From Solanum dulcamara (lineage: Eukaryota; Streptophyta; Magnoliopsida; Solanales; Solanaceae): 64,000 nucleotides of DNA. The stretch is from NCBI RefSeq assembly GCF_947179165.1, contig NC_077238.1:43971793-44035792 (forward strand), read 5' to 3'. Below the pieces are notes generated by a model. The model was not told the origin of the DNA and made no database searches. It worked only from the letters and a program-made list of their open reading frames with translations. Below are positions 33,228 to 46,379 of this stretch, one piece after another (positions within the stretch are counted from its first letter, which is position 1; each line of letters starts with the position of its first letter). The position numbers and the translations under genes were made by a program.

Positions 33228-33877
33228 AAAGCACTTGATCAACCTTTAAAAAAAGACGGATGCTAATTATTTTTCTTTTTGTTATTTTAATATTTCGTTT
33301 TCATTCTTTATATACTTATTTCAGTTATGTTAATATTTTTCCAATTTCATTCTTCTAGATTACACCTTGTTTCGACAGTAAGTAATATACTTTTTAAATA
33401 ATTATTGAAATATTTAATTTATATTAAAATTATGTGTTAATAATTTTGAGTCTTATTGCAGGATGAAATGTCTCAAAAGTGATGATGAAGATGAATCTTC
33501 ACAACAATATGTATTTTGTGATGCTTTTAATTTACAAAAGTTTAATATGTTAAAATAATTAATAATAATAAATTTAATTTTGCAAGACATATCAATTCTC
33601 GAAAACAAGGTCACGCGTACCAATCATGTGTGGAATGGGTATACATAAATAATAACAATCGTGTCAAGGTAGACGATAATCTCTATAGTAATATGCAATG
33701 ACTAACAATACAATACAACACAACCATCAAAACAAGTGTAAATTACAAGAATGAAATTGGAAAAATATTAACATAACTAAAATATTAAATTAAGTATATA
33801 AAGAATAAAAAAGAAATATTAAAATAATTAAATGAAAAATAATTAGCAGCGCTATTTTAAAGGTAGGTCAACCGCTT
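33228..33877. mobile_element. L3: 650-bp TIR element
   Basis: The left arm (33228-33375) and the reverse complement of the right arm (33725-33877) align over about 145 bases, for example TGCTAATTATTTTTC, TTATTTTAATATTTC, TTTATATACTTA and GTTATGTTAATATTTTTCC in both. The outermost 22 bases read AAGCACTTGATCAACC and AAGCGGTTGACCTACC, with four differences over the full 22. The centre has no coding capacity. The duplication class was not determined. Confidence 0.7.
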
Positions 33878-34982
33878 TTTTTTTTGAGTCAATTTCTTAA
33901 ATAATCACCCAAGTTTAGAAAATTACCTTCAAAGGTCATTTTTGTTTTATTTAGGACCAAAATATCACTTAATTATTAGTATTTCCCTCCAAATATACTT
34001 AATACTTCAAAATTTTCCTTCTCTCATAGTTGACATGTCATATCATTAAAGCCTCAATTTGTTTTTCAATAATAGACTTTTTAAATTCATATAACCAAAT
34101 TATAGTTTTGTTCTTTATTTTAAAATAAATAAGTAGTAGTTTATTAAGAAGAAATTTTCATGCTTACAAAAAAAATTCTGTACTTAAATTTTATATTATA
34201 TTACTAAATAGTCATTCATGTTTTAAAAAATGCCTATACAAATCACTTTTATTTTTTAAAAGACAATAATATCACTTAACTATTACTATTTTTCTCAAAA
34301 AATAAAAATAAAATTAAATACCTCAAAAGTCCCTTCTACTCTAGTTGATATGTCATATCATTAAACCGTCATTTTAAAAATAATTGACCTATTTAATTCA
34401 TCAAACATATATCTCTACACATAAAAAAATATAAATTACGTGAAATTTATGAAGATTATAAAAAAAATCTAATTTTCTTCAAAATTTCTACCAATTAAAA
34501 TTCATTGAAAATTTCTTTATATGCTATTATTACATAAAAAAATATTTTAAATCTCTAAGTAAATTATCTAAAAAATATAAGAATTTTTTTTCATAAAAAT
34601 ATTCAAAAACTTTTAAGGTTGAAATGGAGAAAAGTTGGTAAAAAGAGAAATTTATTATTTAACTTTTATTTTTAATTTTTATTCTTTTATGACTGTTATA
34701 TTATATTTTATCTTATCATACAATTAAACACCAATATATATTCTTATCTCATCCTAATTCACGAAACACAAGTAATAATAAATTGAATTGCTTATTTTAG
34801 TTTAATAATTCACACATTGTCCGAGATAATATTCTTATTAATAAAGATCAAAATTTTATTTTATAATATAAAATATTATTCACTTTCTATTTTTTTCAAA
34901 AAAATAATATTGTAAGTTTGAACGTACAAAATTGATTTCTTTTAATAGTTAATTGACCTTTAGTATTACTGATCCATTATAT
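33878..34982. repeat. AT-rich flank with a dispersed direct repeat of about 190 bp
   Basis: The block at about 33930-34090 (CCAAAATATCACTTAATTAT, then TTGACATGTCATATCATTAA) recurs in diverged form at about 34235-34395 (AATAATATCACTTAACTATT, then TTGATATGTCATATCATTAA). The unit is read in the same direction, spaced about 305 bases. No coding region is visible; the rest is AT-rich spacer up to the LTR of element A. Confidence 0.55.
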
Positions 34983-37083
34983 TGTCACGATCCAAGCTAG
35001 GTACTAGACGTGACAAGGTGATCGAAATTCCGAAGGGCTCCAACCAAGCCTCTTGACATATCGTAAGATGCATAAGGTACAATAAAGCGGAAACAACATA
35101 AGAAAACCTCAAAGAACATCTATCATAAGGAATATGAAATACAACAATATAGACTCTACATTTATGTCCAACAAGCCTCTACTAATTAATATTGGTGGGG
35201 ACTAAGATATGTCCCTAACTCACCCTCAGTGTAATATAACCAAAGTCTTTGAAATAAAAGGAAGAAACCATAACACGACCCTCGACAAATGAGGACTCAT
35301 CAATAGCGAAAGTAGGAGCTCAACTCTAACCATGTGGAGGGTGGATGTGCTCGTCAGACCCTACATTATTATACAATGTAGGCATTGAATGTACTAAGTA
35401 TACGAGCATGTTATGCAATATAAAACATAAGATGCAATGATCAAATAATATACATGCTATATAAGATGATAAGTAGAGTCACGAGAAAACCATAGTTGAT
35501 CAAAATATTTGAAAGACATAAGTGAGATCATAAAGAGTACATAAAGAGAGTATAAATAAGTGGGATAGAACCATAACTGTCAAGAAGACCATGCGAGCTA
35601 TAATATGAAATCTCGATGTCTCTCCATACAACAGAAGAAAGGGGAATCTACTTGTCAAGATAGACTCTACCCCACTAGGCGGGTTATGAACATGTGCAAT
35701 ATGTGGATCCACTAGCTAGGGCATAAGGCAAACCTATGGTGGCACGTAGTTACGAAACTAGAGACTTTATATAAGGACTCTGTAGGTCGAGCCCCCACCT
35801 CAAGCCTAATTCGGTGCTAAGTCAAATTCCACAATATATCTTAAAAATCATACTTAGCATATACATTCACAAGCTTGTTCATAATTGTCATAGTTCATAT
35901 AATAGCTCACTTTCATACATCATTCATCACAAGAAATATCATAGGACCTCACCATCGAAGGACCCTAAGCCATCCCTTTCTTTCATAAGATTGCATGAAA
36001 AATAGCATTAGGTCCTTAGGTCACTATTTAAGGATCCTAAGTTACCTCTTGTCATAACTTGTTTTCATACTTGAACATTCTTGAAATTCATGATTATAAC
36101 TTATACTTCAAAATTAGAGTAAAAATATGAATACATGAACAATTAAATTGAAAATCATGAAATTATATTGAAAACATGCATGATAATATACTTTATATCA
36201 CCCATACATAATTCATAAAAATAATAACAATTGGATGCATAATTAAATAAATAATTATATAATATACCATGAATAAGAAGACCCAATGCATTATCATAAA
36301 ATTAGGGCTTTTTGAATAAAAATCATAAAGAATTTTAGAGAGAAAAACTTGGGGTTCCATGGATGAAAAGTACCCATGGATCAAGTCCCATATACCTTGA
36401 TTAATCAAAGCCCTAGAATGTAGTTTGAATTAGGAGACTTGACTTGGAGATCCTTAAACCCTAGTCTTGACTTGGAGAAGAAGCTTAATCAATTGAGAGA
36501 GAATTCTAGAGAGAGAAATATTGCATGAGGGTGAATTGGGAGTGAATGAATTGAAATAAAAGGGTTTAGGTACTCATAGGTTCCCCAAACAATCCTAAAA
36601 TGACGTAGTTTAGGAGTTAGGAGAATAGGAGATGTCCAAAATACCCTTCATTAAATCTAGCCGGAAGAGTGAGTCCTTACGAGTCGTAGACGTTTCTACG
36701 AGTCATAGAAATGACTCGTCCTGTTGAGTCTAAAAAACCCTAAAAAACCCGAGCCTCTGAACTTCTCCTACGACTCATTTCTATGACTCGTCATTTCTTC
36801 TACGAATCGTCCTATCGAATCGTTTAAAAGATTCTAAAACTTGTTATGTGTAGAATTCAGGCACCGATCTTATGACTCACTTCTATGAGTCGTAATAATG
36901 TCAATCAATTCGTAAACCTACTCCCGCACTAAGTCAAATGTTCAACCTCACAACTAACCCTATGAGTCACTCCTACAATCCGTAGGAGTTCCTACGACTC
37001 GTAGGTCCACTAGTAATATCAGAAATAATCCATTTCCTTTGAATTCTTCCTTGTTACAACTTTTTAACTTTTGAGATCTTACA
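34983..37083 (-). repeat. 3' LTR of element A, 2.1 kb, with TACGA-TCGTA palindrome cluster
   Basis: On the minus strand it starts TGTAAGATCTCAAAAG and ends GGATCGTGACA. The family is shared with C, F and H. A cluster of short palindromes is found at about 36670-37010, including the perfect odd-length palindrome CCTACGACTCGTAGG at 36991-37005. The flank on the left is TATAT (34978-34982); the matching right-hand copy would lie outside the window. Confidence 0.8.
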
Positions 37084-38524
37084 ATATCTCTCACTTGGTA
37101 TCATTCATCCTCGAATGAGATTCATCTAGCATGAAAGGACATGGAAAGAGGACTAGCAACCCATCATGAACACAATGACCCATTAAAGATGCATAAACCA
37201 TGAGATTTTCAAACTTTAACATACTACATGACTTTAAAATCAACTTTATGAACATGCATGCATATGAAAGATATTGGAAAACTGAAACATAGGAATTTAG
37301 GTGATTTGAGCAAGAACCACCTAATACCTTAGGTTTGAGTGGAAGTAAAGAGATACGAATATCACTTCATCATATCCGCTTCCGCTTCCCATGTAGCACT
37401 CTCTACTTGTTGATTCCTCCACAACACCTTGATGGGCACAACCTCTTTGTTTCTTAACCTCTTCATATGCCGGTCTAAATTTCCACCAGAACCTCCTTAT
37501 AAATCAAGTTTTCTTCAACACTCAAATTTTTTAATGGTATAATAGAATTTGGATCACCCATAAACTTGCTCAACATCGATACATGGAACAACGAATGAAC
37601 CATAACCAACTCTAATGGAAAGTCTAACTCATATGCCCATTACCTATATGTTTCAAGATTTTATAAGGCCCCACATACCTAAGACTCAATTTTTCTTTCC
37701 TAACAAAATGCATTACACCCTTCATGAGTGAAACCTTCAAGTAGACCCAATCATCTACATCAAATTTAAGATCTTTTTTTCTTATGTCCAAGTATGACTT
37801 TTGGCAACTTTTAGCGGTCTTCAATATTTCTCTTATGAGCCTTTTCTCCATTGCATCTAACACCAAATCGGGACCAATCAATGCCATCTCACCCACTTCA
37901 AACCATCCCACTGGGGACCTATATCTTCTCCCATACAAAGCTTCAAAAGGAGCCATTTGAATGCTAGAATGATAGCTATTATAGTAAGCAAACTCAATCA
38001 ATGGTAGATGCTCATCCTAATTCCCTTTAAAATCAATAAAACATTCCCTCAACATATCCTTCAAATTTTGAATCGTTCTTTCGGCTTGACCATCGGTTTG
38101 AGGGTGAAAAATTATGCTTAACTTGACTTTTGTACCAAGACCCTTTTGGAATAACTTTCAAAAATGTGAAATGAATTGAGTACCTCGATCCGATATAATA
38201 GATAATGGAAAACCATAAAGCTTTACCAATTCACAAATATACAACTTAGATAATCTTCGGCACTATAAAAAGTCTTAACTGATAGAAAATGTGCCGACTT
38301 AGTCATTTGTTCAACAATCACCCAAATAGAATCAAGTTGCCTTCTAGTACGAGGCAAACCCGTCATAAAGTCCATATTCACATCTTCCCACTTTCAAGCA
38401 GGAATCTAAATGTATTGAGCTAAACCTCCCATTTTTGATTCTCAACCTTCACTTATTGACAATTAGGACACTTAGCCACGAATTTCTCTATGTCCTTCTT
38501 CATGCCATTCCATCAATACATTTA
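37084..38524 (-). pseudogene. Integrase C-terminal half and chromodomain end of element A
   Basis: The clearest stretch is 37624-38001, with MIEFAYYNSYHSSIQMAPFE, ALYGRRYRSPVGWFEVGEM and KDLKFDVDDWVYLKVS, typical of the end of the gypsy integrase core and its C-terminal GPY-like domain. The core lies at about 38010-38520 in other frames. The chromodomain part (about 37330-37620) is eroded. The region stops at 38524, where the LTR of B starts. Confidence 0.75.
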
Positions 38525-41163
38525 TGTGAAACCCCATGTTTTTTCTTCTTGCATAATATACATAGTGTGACGTGGTTATATAACGAGCATATGACTTGGT
38601 GTAGTATATAAGGAGAATGATACTGAAAATATTTTGTAATATCAAGAAACTAAAATTTTAGGTCAATGAAATCCCATAAACAAAGGTTCGTGGTTAAAGA
38701 AATGATTCGGGTAGCCCTCCCCCCGTTCGATAGGTTTAGAATAACTTGCACCTTCAGGATAATATCAAAAATGTCTAATATGCTAAGAATAATGTTTTAT
38801 GAGGTATTATAAGAGCACAATGGTCATATGTTAAGTTTTGGAGTCAAGCTAGTTGCAAAATAAAGGTCGGCAAAGTTATCGTAAGTTTTTCTTATAATTA
38901 TTTTTAAACTTTGGATCAAATTTCTTAGATCATTTCTCTCAATATATTTAGAATTATGGGACCCACAACCTACAAAATCAAATGTCTATGAGTCTAGTTT
39001 GCAACCAAACAAACAACACATCAATACGACAATGGAGTAAAGAGTTATGGCTGTTTTACCACGGACTGTCCAGGCTGAAACCATGTCTCAAATCGGGTCG
39101 GATCAATAATGTGGTTAAGCGGCCTTTGGACATTTTAAAGCATCAAAACATTTCATTTTTTCCCAAAATAGTAAGCAAGCTAAAGATAAGGGTTCCATAG
39201 TGTTCTTGGGTGATCAAGGTGAGTTTTAACGATTTCTACTGTTAAAGTTTGTCCCCGTGCCTAGAAACACGATCTCTACGCGTGGCAATTATTTTTTCCT
39301 TCTATTAGTTGCGTTTGGAGATAATTTTGGAAGATAGGAATTTATAGTTTGTGGTTTTTTTTTCAAGATTTACATTTGTTTTGCTAAAGTAATCATCTCG
39401 GGACTCTTTTATGATCATTTTTAAGAAGTTCGACAGACATTTTTTCAAGTTATAATCCTATGGATAATCTGCCGATTAAATCTCAATAATGAATTATTTA
39501 AAGGTGTGTATAATATACATATATATAGTGTTTGTGAAGCTTAGGACGTAATAAAAAACTTTCTTGAAGGAACTATGGTTATTCAGACGTTCGTTGGAAA
39601 GGTATGTTAAGGCTAAGCTTCGTCCTTCCTTTTAGCACGAATTCTGGAAAATTCCTAAAACTCCAAATGTGACATTTTACTATTCTATTATTAGAAAGAC
39701 CTTCTATGAAAGGCATTAGGATTGCAGCTGAAGTATTTTAATTATTCTATTAGGTTGATACTCCACTTGTTCGGTTAAATAGGGTATTCAATATCTATAT
39801 ATGTCATTTTATTGGCTTTTTTGACTATATGTCCATATGTGTGAATTCTTATTCGCCTTTGGGTGATGTAACTTAAAAATATTAGGAAATTAATCTAATA
39901 TTGGCAATCAGTCCTTCTTCATCGTTAAAGTGTATTTTATAAACTTTAACGTAACATGTCGATTTCCAAAAATCTCAAATATAATTTCTATGTTTGACCT
40001 ACTAAAACACTTATTTTTTAAAATGCTTTCTTTTACTATTTTATAAACTTTAAAGTAACATGCTTTCTTTTTAAAATGCTTTCTTTTACTAATTATCAAG
40101 GAATAAGGTTAAGTTATCTTTCTAAAAAGTTGAGCTAAGTGTTCAAGCTTATTTGAAAAACATTTGAGGTTCCACGAAGCGTTTACATGTTATATGGAAG
40201 TGATTACGAGATTATGAAAATAAGAGTACTAATGAGCCAAGATTGGCTAAGTTCTTGTTATGGCCCAATATGTGCATTCAAAGTTCATGTCATACATGGC
40301 ATGTTATGTATGGACTCTGAGCTATAAGCGGAGGTAAGAGGCCTATTTTCTTGAAGACTATATATATTGTACAGATGGCCACAGGTTGGCAATATGATGC
40401 CGATTAGCTATCGAAAGAGACCGCCATTATTAGCATTTGGTTGGGTATTTCATGCATTTGCATCAATATATATGTATTCACGACATACGATTACACGAGT
40501 ATACCATACATATATGATTACTATGAGATTAGATGTCGGCCATGGAGGCTATCAAAGTTTCAGTGTCAGGTGGTATCTCGGTTACCCTTTTTACAGCAGC
40601 TATTTATGATTCTACTTTTTGCCTTACATATCAGTACATTTTATTCGTACTGATGTCCTATTGCCTGGGGACACTTCATTTTTGTTTTGTGTGTGTAAGT
40701 CCAGGTAGGGATTCTGATCGACCCTCTGCTAGAATTTGGGATTCAGCTGTGAGTTAGTAAGCTCCACCTCTTTCTAGATCCTTCATAGGATGTTTAATTT
40801 TGTTGTCCAATTTGGGTATAGTCGGGGCCTTGTCCCGACAGTGCTTATGACACTCTTAAAGGCTATTGTGGACACAATATTCTGGGTTTCCTTTTTGCAG
40901 CTTTCAGTCTGCGTGTATGCATGTATGTCTTCAACTGCAGCCTCATCAACTATCTAGTACTTTATCATCTTGTATTATCTATCTTTGATTATATGATTTA
41001 CTGTTATTCAGTTTATGATCTTAACAGTCTAGGATTAATATTTCAGATGTTGTGCCACCTGATATTTTAGGCCCCCAGCTTAATTAGCTAGTATATTTTG
41101 TGGCTAACTCGATCAATTACGTTATTGAGTGCCAGTCGCACTCTCCTATTTTGGGGTGTGAAA
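38525..41163 (+). repeat. 5' LTR of element B
   Basis: It starts TGTGAAACCCCATG and ends TTGGGGTGTGAAA; the last three bases were probably ACA in the active element. The whole repeat aligns with 58918-61563, for example the open stretch at 40160-40760 with 60560-61100. Confidence 0.85.
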
Positions 41164-41167
41164 AACT

Positions 41168-41180
41168 TGGTATTAAAGCA
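41168..41180 (+). other. Primer binding site of element B
   Basis: TTGGTATTAAAGC begins four bases after the LTR. It matches the tRNA-iMet-type TGGTATCAGAGC with two changes, both transitions (C to T, G to A). Confidence 0.75.
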
Positions 41181-41391
41181 GGTCATATCCCAGGGAGTCC
41201 ACAAGTTGTATCTAATACAGTCTTGCTTATGGGTGTGTTGTGCTCCACACTTATAATTAGGAGCCTATAGGGCATTTAGGAATGGTAACGTTTCATTCAA
41301 TTAATAGATCATGCTGTAGAGAGAAGCTATAAGAATATTTGAAATCTAAATCGTGCTTTATGGATCCTATCTAATAGGATACCTATGCTCA

Positions 41392-41757
41392 GGAGATGGC
41401 ACATCGAGAAAGAGAGAGGTATGGATCCAGGGAAAGGTACCATTCGTTCTTCACTGGGTTAGAGGGATGGATTTCTCTTAGAGGCATATCGTGAGTCTGC
41501 AGTACCTCTAGTACCAGCTTTCCTAACACTTATTGAAGCCCAGGAAGATGTAGTACCCCTAGCCTAACTAGTTCCATGGGTATTTGAGGCAGCTAGGGAC
41601 ACAGGACCTGCATAACCTGTTGTTCCCCCATAAAGACTTAGGAACAGGGGATGAGGGTGGTAGTTCAGTTGCTGACTATGATGGTGTCTATGCATGAGTG
41701 ACAGTTAGAGTTGGGAGTAGATGCTCAGAGAGATCGAACAAAAAGCTCGAAGGTAAG
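41392..41757 (+). pseudogene. Gag of element B, first part
   Basis: The region between the primer binding site and the E insertion corresponds to the N-terminal, poorly conserved gag. It has many stops (for example CTAACTAG, GCATAACC) and no open frame above 60 codons. The identity rests on its position and on the gag core continuing at 45319 after E. Confidence 0.5.
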
Positions 41758-43457
41758 TGTTACACCCCATACTTTGGTACCTTGAAACGCTTCTTAAGCT
41801 TCTTAAGTAGTCTCTTATGTTTCTTAGAAGTTATCATATGAGTCGGATAATCTATAACGCTATCAAATAATCCTAAGGAAAGGAGAAGGAGATACTCCAT
41901 AAGGGAGAAGATTGAAAATAGGGTTATAAGAATCCATAAGAAGTTGGAGGTTAAGTAGTAAGTCATAGGACTCGACTTACTTGTGAAAGCTATTACTTGG
42001 GACATTTTACATACTAAGCTACTTGAGTACACGTCGAGCTTAAGTAGCAAGGAATACATAGGCTCTTGAAGTGAGATGAGATTACGAGCTCACAAAAGAG
42101 AAATAAGGAAATGACGCGCCTACTCGAAGAAAGTAGGTGATGAACTTACTTGGACAAGAAGGTGATGCCCCTACTTAGGGTCAAGTAGGTGATGTAGCAT
42201 CTTGGGTGGACCCCACGCTGCCACGTAGTGGCTTTGGATTAGATGCATGATTGAGGTGGCGCCCTAGGGGGCTACCACGTGTCACCCCTAGGGGCTTCCA
42301 CGTGTCACACTCTAAGGGAGTGTATAAATACATGTAAAGATGACTATTCTTTCATTTAGACTTCATCTTTCAACTTGGAAAAAGAAAAGAAAAATGTAGA
42401 GAGGGAGAGAGCTACGACAGCCATGGCTTTGGCCAATTTGAGGTACGCTTTCCAATTTCGTTCCATGAATTAAATATTTAAGGTATTCCACGAATACATG
42501 ATGGGTTTTAATAGATTAAAATTACTATTTGGGGTAGTAAATAAGGGACACGAACAGTCCGCAACTTTCAACATATAAAGGAGTTTCCGAAGTTAATTTT
42601 TAGCAAGTTTGGGAAGCCGTTTGTTAAGGCATGGCTTGGTTATATTCTACCACATTTTGGTAAGGGTTTGGAAATTATAGGAAGGTATTAATAATGTAAA
42701 TTTATGTTTTGTAGCAGCACAAAATGGATATCAAACAGCCACAACATTTCAGCTGCAATTAAAGAATTTCTGAGGCGAGTTTTGGCAAGCTTTGACCAAT
42801 TTCGGGTAAGGTGAGACCTTTTCCTTCAAATTGGGGTTTATGGTGTTGTTATGAAGTGTGTTGTACTTTGTTTAAGTGGATGTAAATGTAAAAATATCAT
42901 ATATATGCTTGACGTTGGAAATAACCTAATTTAAAGTCGCTATAGTTAAATTGTAGTCGAAATAAGGTGTTATGCGTGTGAGGTGCTGCTGCAGGTGTGT
43001 GGTGTTGTGTTGCAGGGCCTAAAAGTATTCTAAAAGGGGTTGCATCCACCTAACCCTACATTTCGTATAGTTAAAGGTTTTATAAAATGGAAACTAGAAA
43101 CCCTATTTTGGTATCGTGGTTTTGAGCGAGTCATTTGCAATTTGTGTTGTATTATGTTGGTGTGAACTGCTTATACATGTGTTGCAGGTTGTTGTTGTTG
43201 GTTGTATATAGTTATTAGGAGTATAATTGAAAATTCGGATAGGGCATATTATAGGGGAGGTGCTGTTCGATTTTCGTTAAACTCCTTAACTAGTTAAGGA
43301 ACTAGTCGAGAAGGCGAGCGAGGGGTTGAGTTCTATGAATACTCATATGTAACCTAAGATGCTGGAAAGCTAAGGATTGTTGATACTTGCATTACTTTTA
43401 TGTTACCTAGTTTCAAGGAACGAAGGCGCGAATGGGATAAAGAGTAACCCGTACGAG

Positions 43458-44240
43458 GTATGTAAAGCCTGTCTCTCTTTTCTTTTGGGCATGTCTTAGA
43501 TTTAAGTGACAAATGATATGTTCATGAAGTCTAGGGTAATTCTATTCATGAGATATGAACATGATTCATGATTCATAATTCGTGCTCACTTCTGAATGTT
43601 AAGACTCTTCAAGTAGTTAAGCTCCCATCCCCCAAGTCTTCTATGTGCTAAAAAGTAGTGTATGTAAAGCTAAAGTCTCCTTCTTTTGGCATGTATTCAC
43701 GTTAAGTAGTGAATGATATGAACTTGAGGGTAAAGCTACTCGTAAATACCAAGTGTAATTCACAGTTCTTATGTACTCCTTGATGGAAGCACTCTTACAG
43801 TAATCGAACTAGGGCTTCTCAAGCCTTCCATATGTTAGAAAGGAATGAGTATGTGAAGCTACCCTTCTTCTCTTTTGACATGAATTAGATGTAAGTATTA
43901 TGTATAGGAAATTGGGAGTTATTCCACTCTTAAAACTCTGAGTGTGAGTTAAGGATCTTGTTCACTTCCTACTGATTAGAACTCCTGTAACAAGTTGAGT
44001 CATTACTTTTCAAGTCTTCCATATGATAGAAAGTGGTACATGTAAAGCCTGTCTTTTCCTACTTCTAGGAAAACTGGACTATAGGTAGTATAGAACATGG
44101 ATTTAGAGATAACTCCATTTATAGATTCTGGATGTAGCTCATGACTTGTACCCACTTTTGAATGATAAAGGCCTTGAAGTAGTTGAACTACGACCCTTGA
44201 GCCTACTATAGGTTGAATAGTATTGGGCTGTGTAAGCTCC
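43458..44240 (+). repeat. Tandem array of about 195-bp units inside solo LTR E
   Basis: The unit start, ATGTAAAGC or close variants, recurs at about 43458, 43660, 43850 and 44037, with a further start near 44230. Each unit carries a TTTTGGCATG-like phrase, then GAATGATATGAA-like and ACTTCT-GAAT-like phrases and a CAAGTCTTCCATATG-like end. The four copies have diverged considerably. Confidence 0.65.
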
Positions 44241-44334
44241 TATACCTAGGGGCTATTGAACATGCTTTATGGTGATATCTAAGGGATGTTTGATATGTTG
44301 CAGAGTTTTACGTGCACGTATATGCATTATGATA

Positions 44335-44610
44335 TATATCGATCGGGCCGAACGTACCTCGGCATATTTTGCTATGTAAGGATCAGGCCGTACGTTCCAC
44401 GGCATGTTATGCTGTTTACGGATTAGGCCATCGTACCTTGGCATTGTTACTTGATATACGGATCGTGCTGTTGTACCTTGGCATTGTTCTATGATATACG
44501 GATCAGGCCATCATTCCTCGGCATTATTATAAGATATGTGGATCGGGCTATCTTTCCTCGGCGTGTACTTTGTATATACATTGATCGAGATATACGTTCC
44601 ACAGTGCTAA
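44335..44610 (+). repeat. Tandem array of about 45-60-bp units inside solo LTR E
   Basis: The phrase GGATCGGGCC followed by GTACCTCGGCAT recurs at least six times between 44340 and 44560 (for example ATCAGGCCGTACGTTCCACG, ATCGTGCTGTTGTACCTTGG, ATCAGGCCATCATTCCTCGG). Units are separated by ATGATATACG-like links. Confidence 0.75.
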
Positions 44611-45323
44611 TAGTATATATGTTCTTACAATGATAAAATGATATATTTGTTACACCGAGTCCCCGAACAGGACGAATACAATACGTGATGATAGCATGTA
44701 TGCCTTTATTTTATAAAATACAGGTACAGTAGATAGCTAAATGTTATACTTGCCCCTTGCATCCCTATTTTAGTTGTTGTTTCAATTATGATATTTTATG
44801 CTTTATATACTCAGTACATATATTGTACTGACCCTCCTTTCCTTGGGAGGCTGTGTTTCATGCCTGCAGGTATAGATGTTCATTTCAGGGATCTGCCAGC
44901 TTAGGATTTCCACTCAGCTAGGTCGGAAGTGCTCTACTGTTCTGGAGCCTAGCTTTTAGTGCTGACTTTCTAATGTATATATTTGTTTATTCAGGGGTAC
45001 GGCGGGGGCCCTGTCCCGCCATATGTTACTGTTAATATTCTTAAAGGTCTGTAGATATGTGTGTGGGTCATACGTGTAAGTTCTGTTCAGTTATGTCTAC
45101 GTGATATATTATAAATATCAAGATACTATGGCAGCCTTATCGGCTTGTACGTTCTTTCATGACAAGATACAAATGAAAGAGGCTACAAGCATATAAAAAT
45201 GCTATGACCCACTGGGGTTCTTATGTATAGTTCTTATATTAATTGTTACATCTGATAATTAAGTATACTGGGGTCTAGGTTGGACCCTAGTCACGGCCTA
45301 CAAGGTTGGGTCGTGCCAGTAAG

Positions 45324-46379
45324 AGAGTTTCTTCACTTGGCCCATCTATTATTTACGGGATCTAGTTCCACTGAGGATCCTCAAGACTTTATCAACCATA
45401 TGTATAGAGTGTTAAGGGTGATGCACGCCTCCATCACCAAGGCTGTGGGGTTGGCTTCTTTTTGGCTACGTGATTTAGCTGTCTTATGGTATGAGGCATG
45501 GGAGAGATTCAGAGGACCTGATGCTCTGCCACCAGAGTGGGAGGAATTCTCTTAAGCCTTTCTAGTCCATTATCTACCGTGAGAGGTTCGAGAGGCCCAT
45601 CTTGACCAGTTTATCAGCTTGAGGTAGGGGAATATGAATATGAGGGATTATAGCCATAAATTTAATTTTTTGGCAAGGTATGCACTAGATATCATACGTA
45701 CCATGAGGGCTTGAGTGCATCGTTATGTGGGTGGTTTAGGGTTCATCTGATCAAAGACTGTAGGGTAGTATCCTTATCGGATGATGCAGATATTTCCCAC
45801 ATACAGGTTTTCACTCAAACTACGGAGGATCTTTCTCTTCGGATTTGTGATACCCATAGGGACAGGGAGCAGAGTAAGAGGGCCCATACTATTGGGTCAT
45901 ATAGGGAGCCACGAGATGATTTTAGACCCCCACTACCTTGATATCCATCTCGGCCAGCAGGTAGTGTCCCACTATAGATGCAGGGTTAGCAGTTTGATCG
46001 TTATATTCAGTTAGGACTGGGATAGAGCTCCGGCCAGCCTAAGGGCCATCGACAGGAGCATTCTGCACAGAAGAGACAACCTACTCATCCATGTCCATAG
46101 TGCAGTAAGATGCACACCGGGTAGTGCAGAAAGGGTTCAGGTGCATGTTATCATTATGGACAGATAGGACATTTTATTATTCAGTGCCCAAGGCTAGGCA
46201 GAGGTTCACTAGCTCAGCCTTTAGGATCCACAACAGCCTTTTACCCTTACTTCGTGCTCCTAGACCAGGTTCATAGTTTACTCAGGGCCATGGTAGGGGG
46301 ATAGATGGAGGAGACACCTTAGGTTCTAGCGATGCCCAGAATCATTTTTATGCACTTATAGGCCGATAAGATTCAGAGG
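45324..46379 (+). pseudogene. Gag core and zinc knuckle of element B
   Basis: Directly after E's duplication the frame reads REFLHLAHLLFTGSSSTEDP, QDFINHMYRVLRVMHA and AVLWYEAWERFRGPDA to a stop near 45553, the retrotransposon gag core. It continues after frame changes through LSLRICDTHRDREQSKRAH. A zinc knuckle, CYHYGQIGHFIIQC, lies at about 46144-46185 with its second Cys changed to Tyr. Confidence 0.75.

Larger units (their letters stand above)
41758..45318 (+). repeat. E: 3.56-kb solo LTR inserted in gag of element B
   Basis: The unit begins TGTTACACCCCATAC and ends GGGTCGTGCCA, and is flanked on both sides by GTAAG (41753-41757 and 45319-45323), a perfect 5-base duplication. No internal coding region is present, so it is a solo LTR left by recombination between two LTRs. 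Direction is inferred from the order of the GTCCCG and TTCTTAAAGG motifs (about 45014-45045), which parallels B's LTR. It contains two tandem arrays (43458-44240 and 44335-44610). Confidence 0.88.

Noticed and set aside
44253..44633. Two short open frames on opposite strands in the tandem array
   Set aside because: Products of the tandem repeat, with repeat-derived peptides.
41758..45318. Possibility that E is an internal fragment of B rather than an insertion
   Set aside because: The perfect GTAAG duplication and the continuity of gag across it show an insertion.
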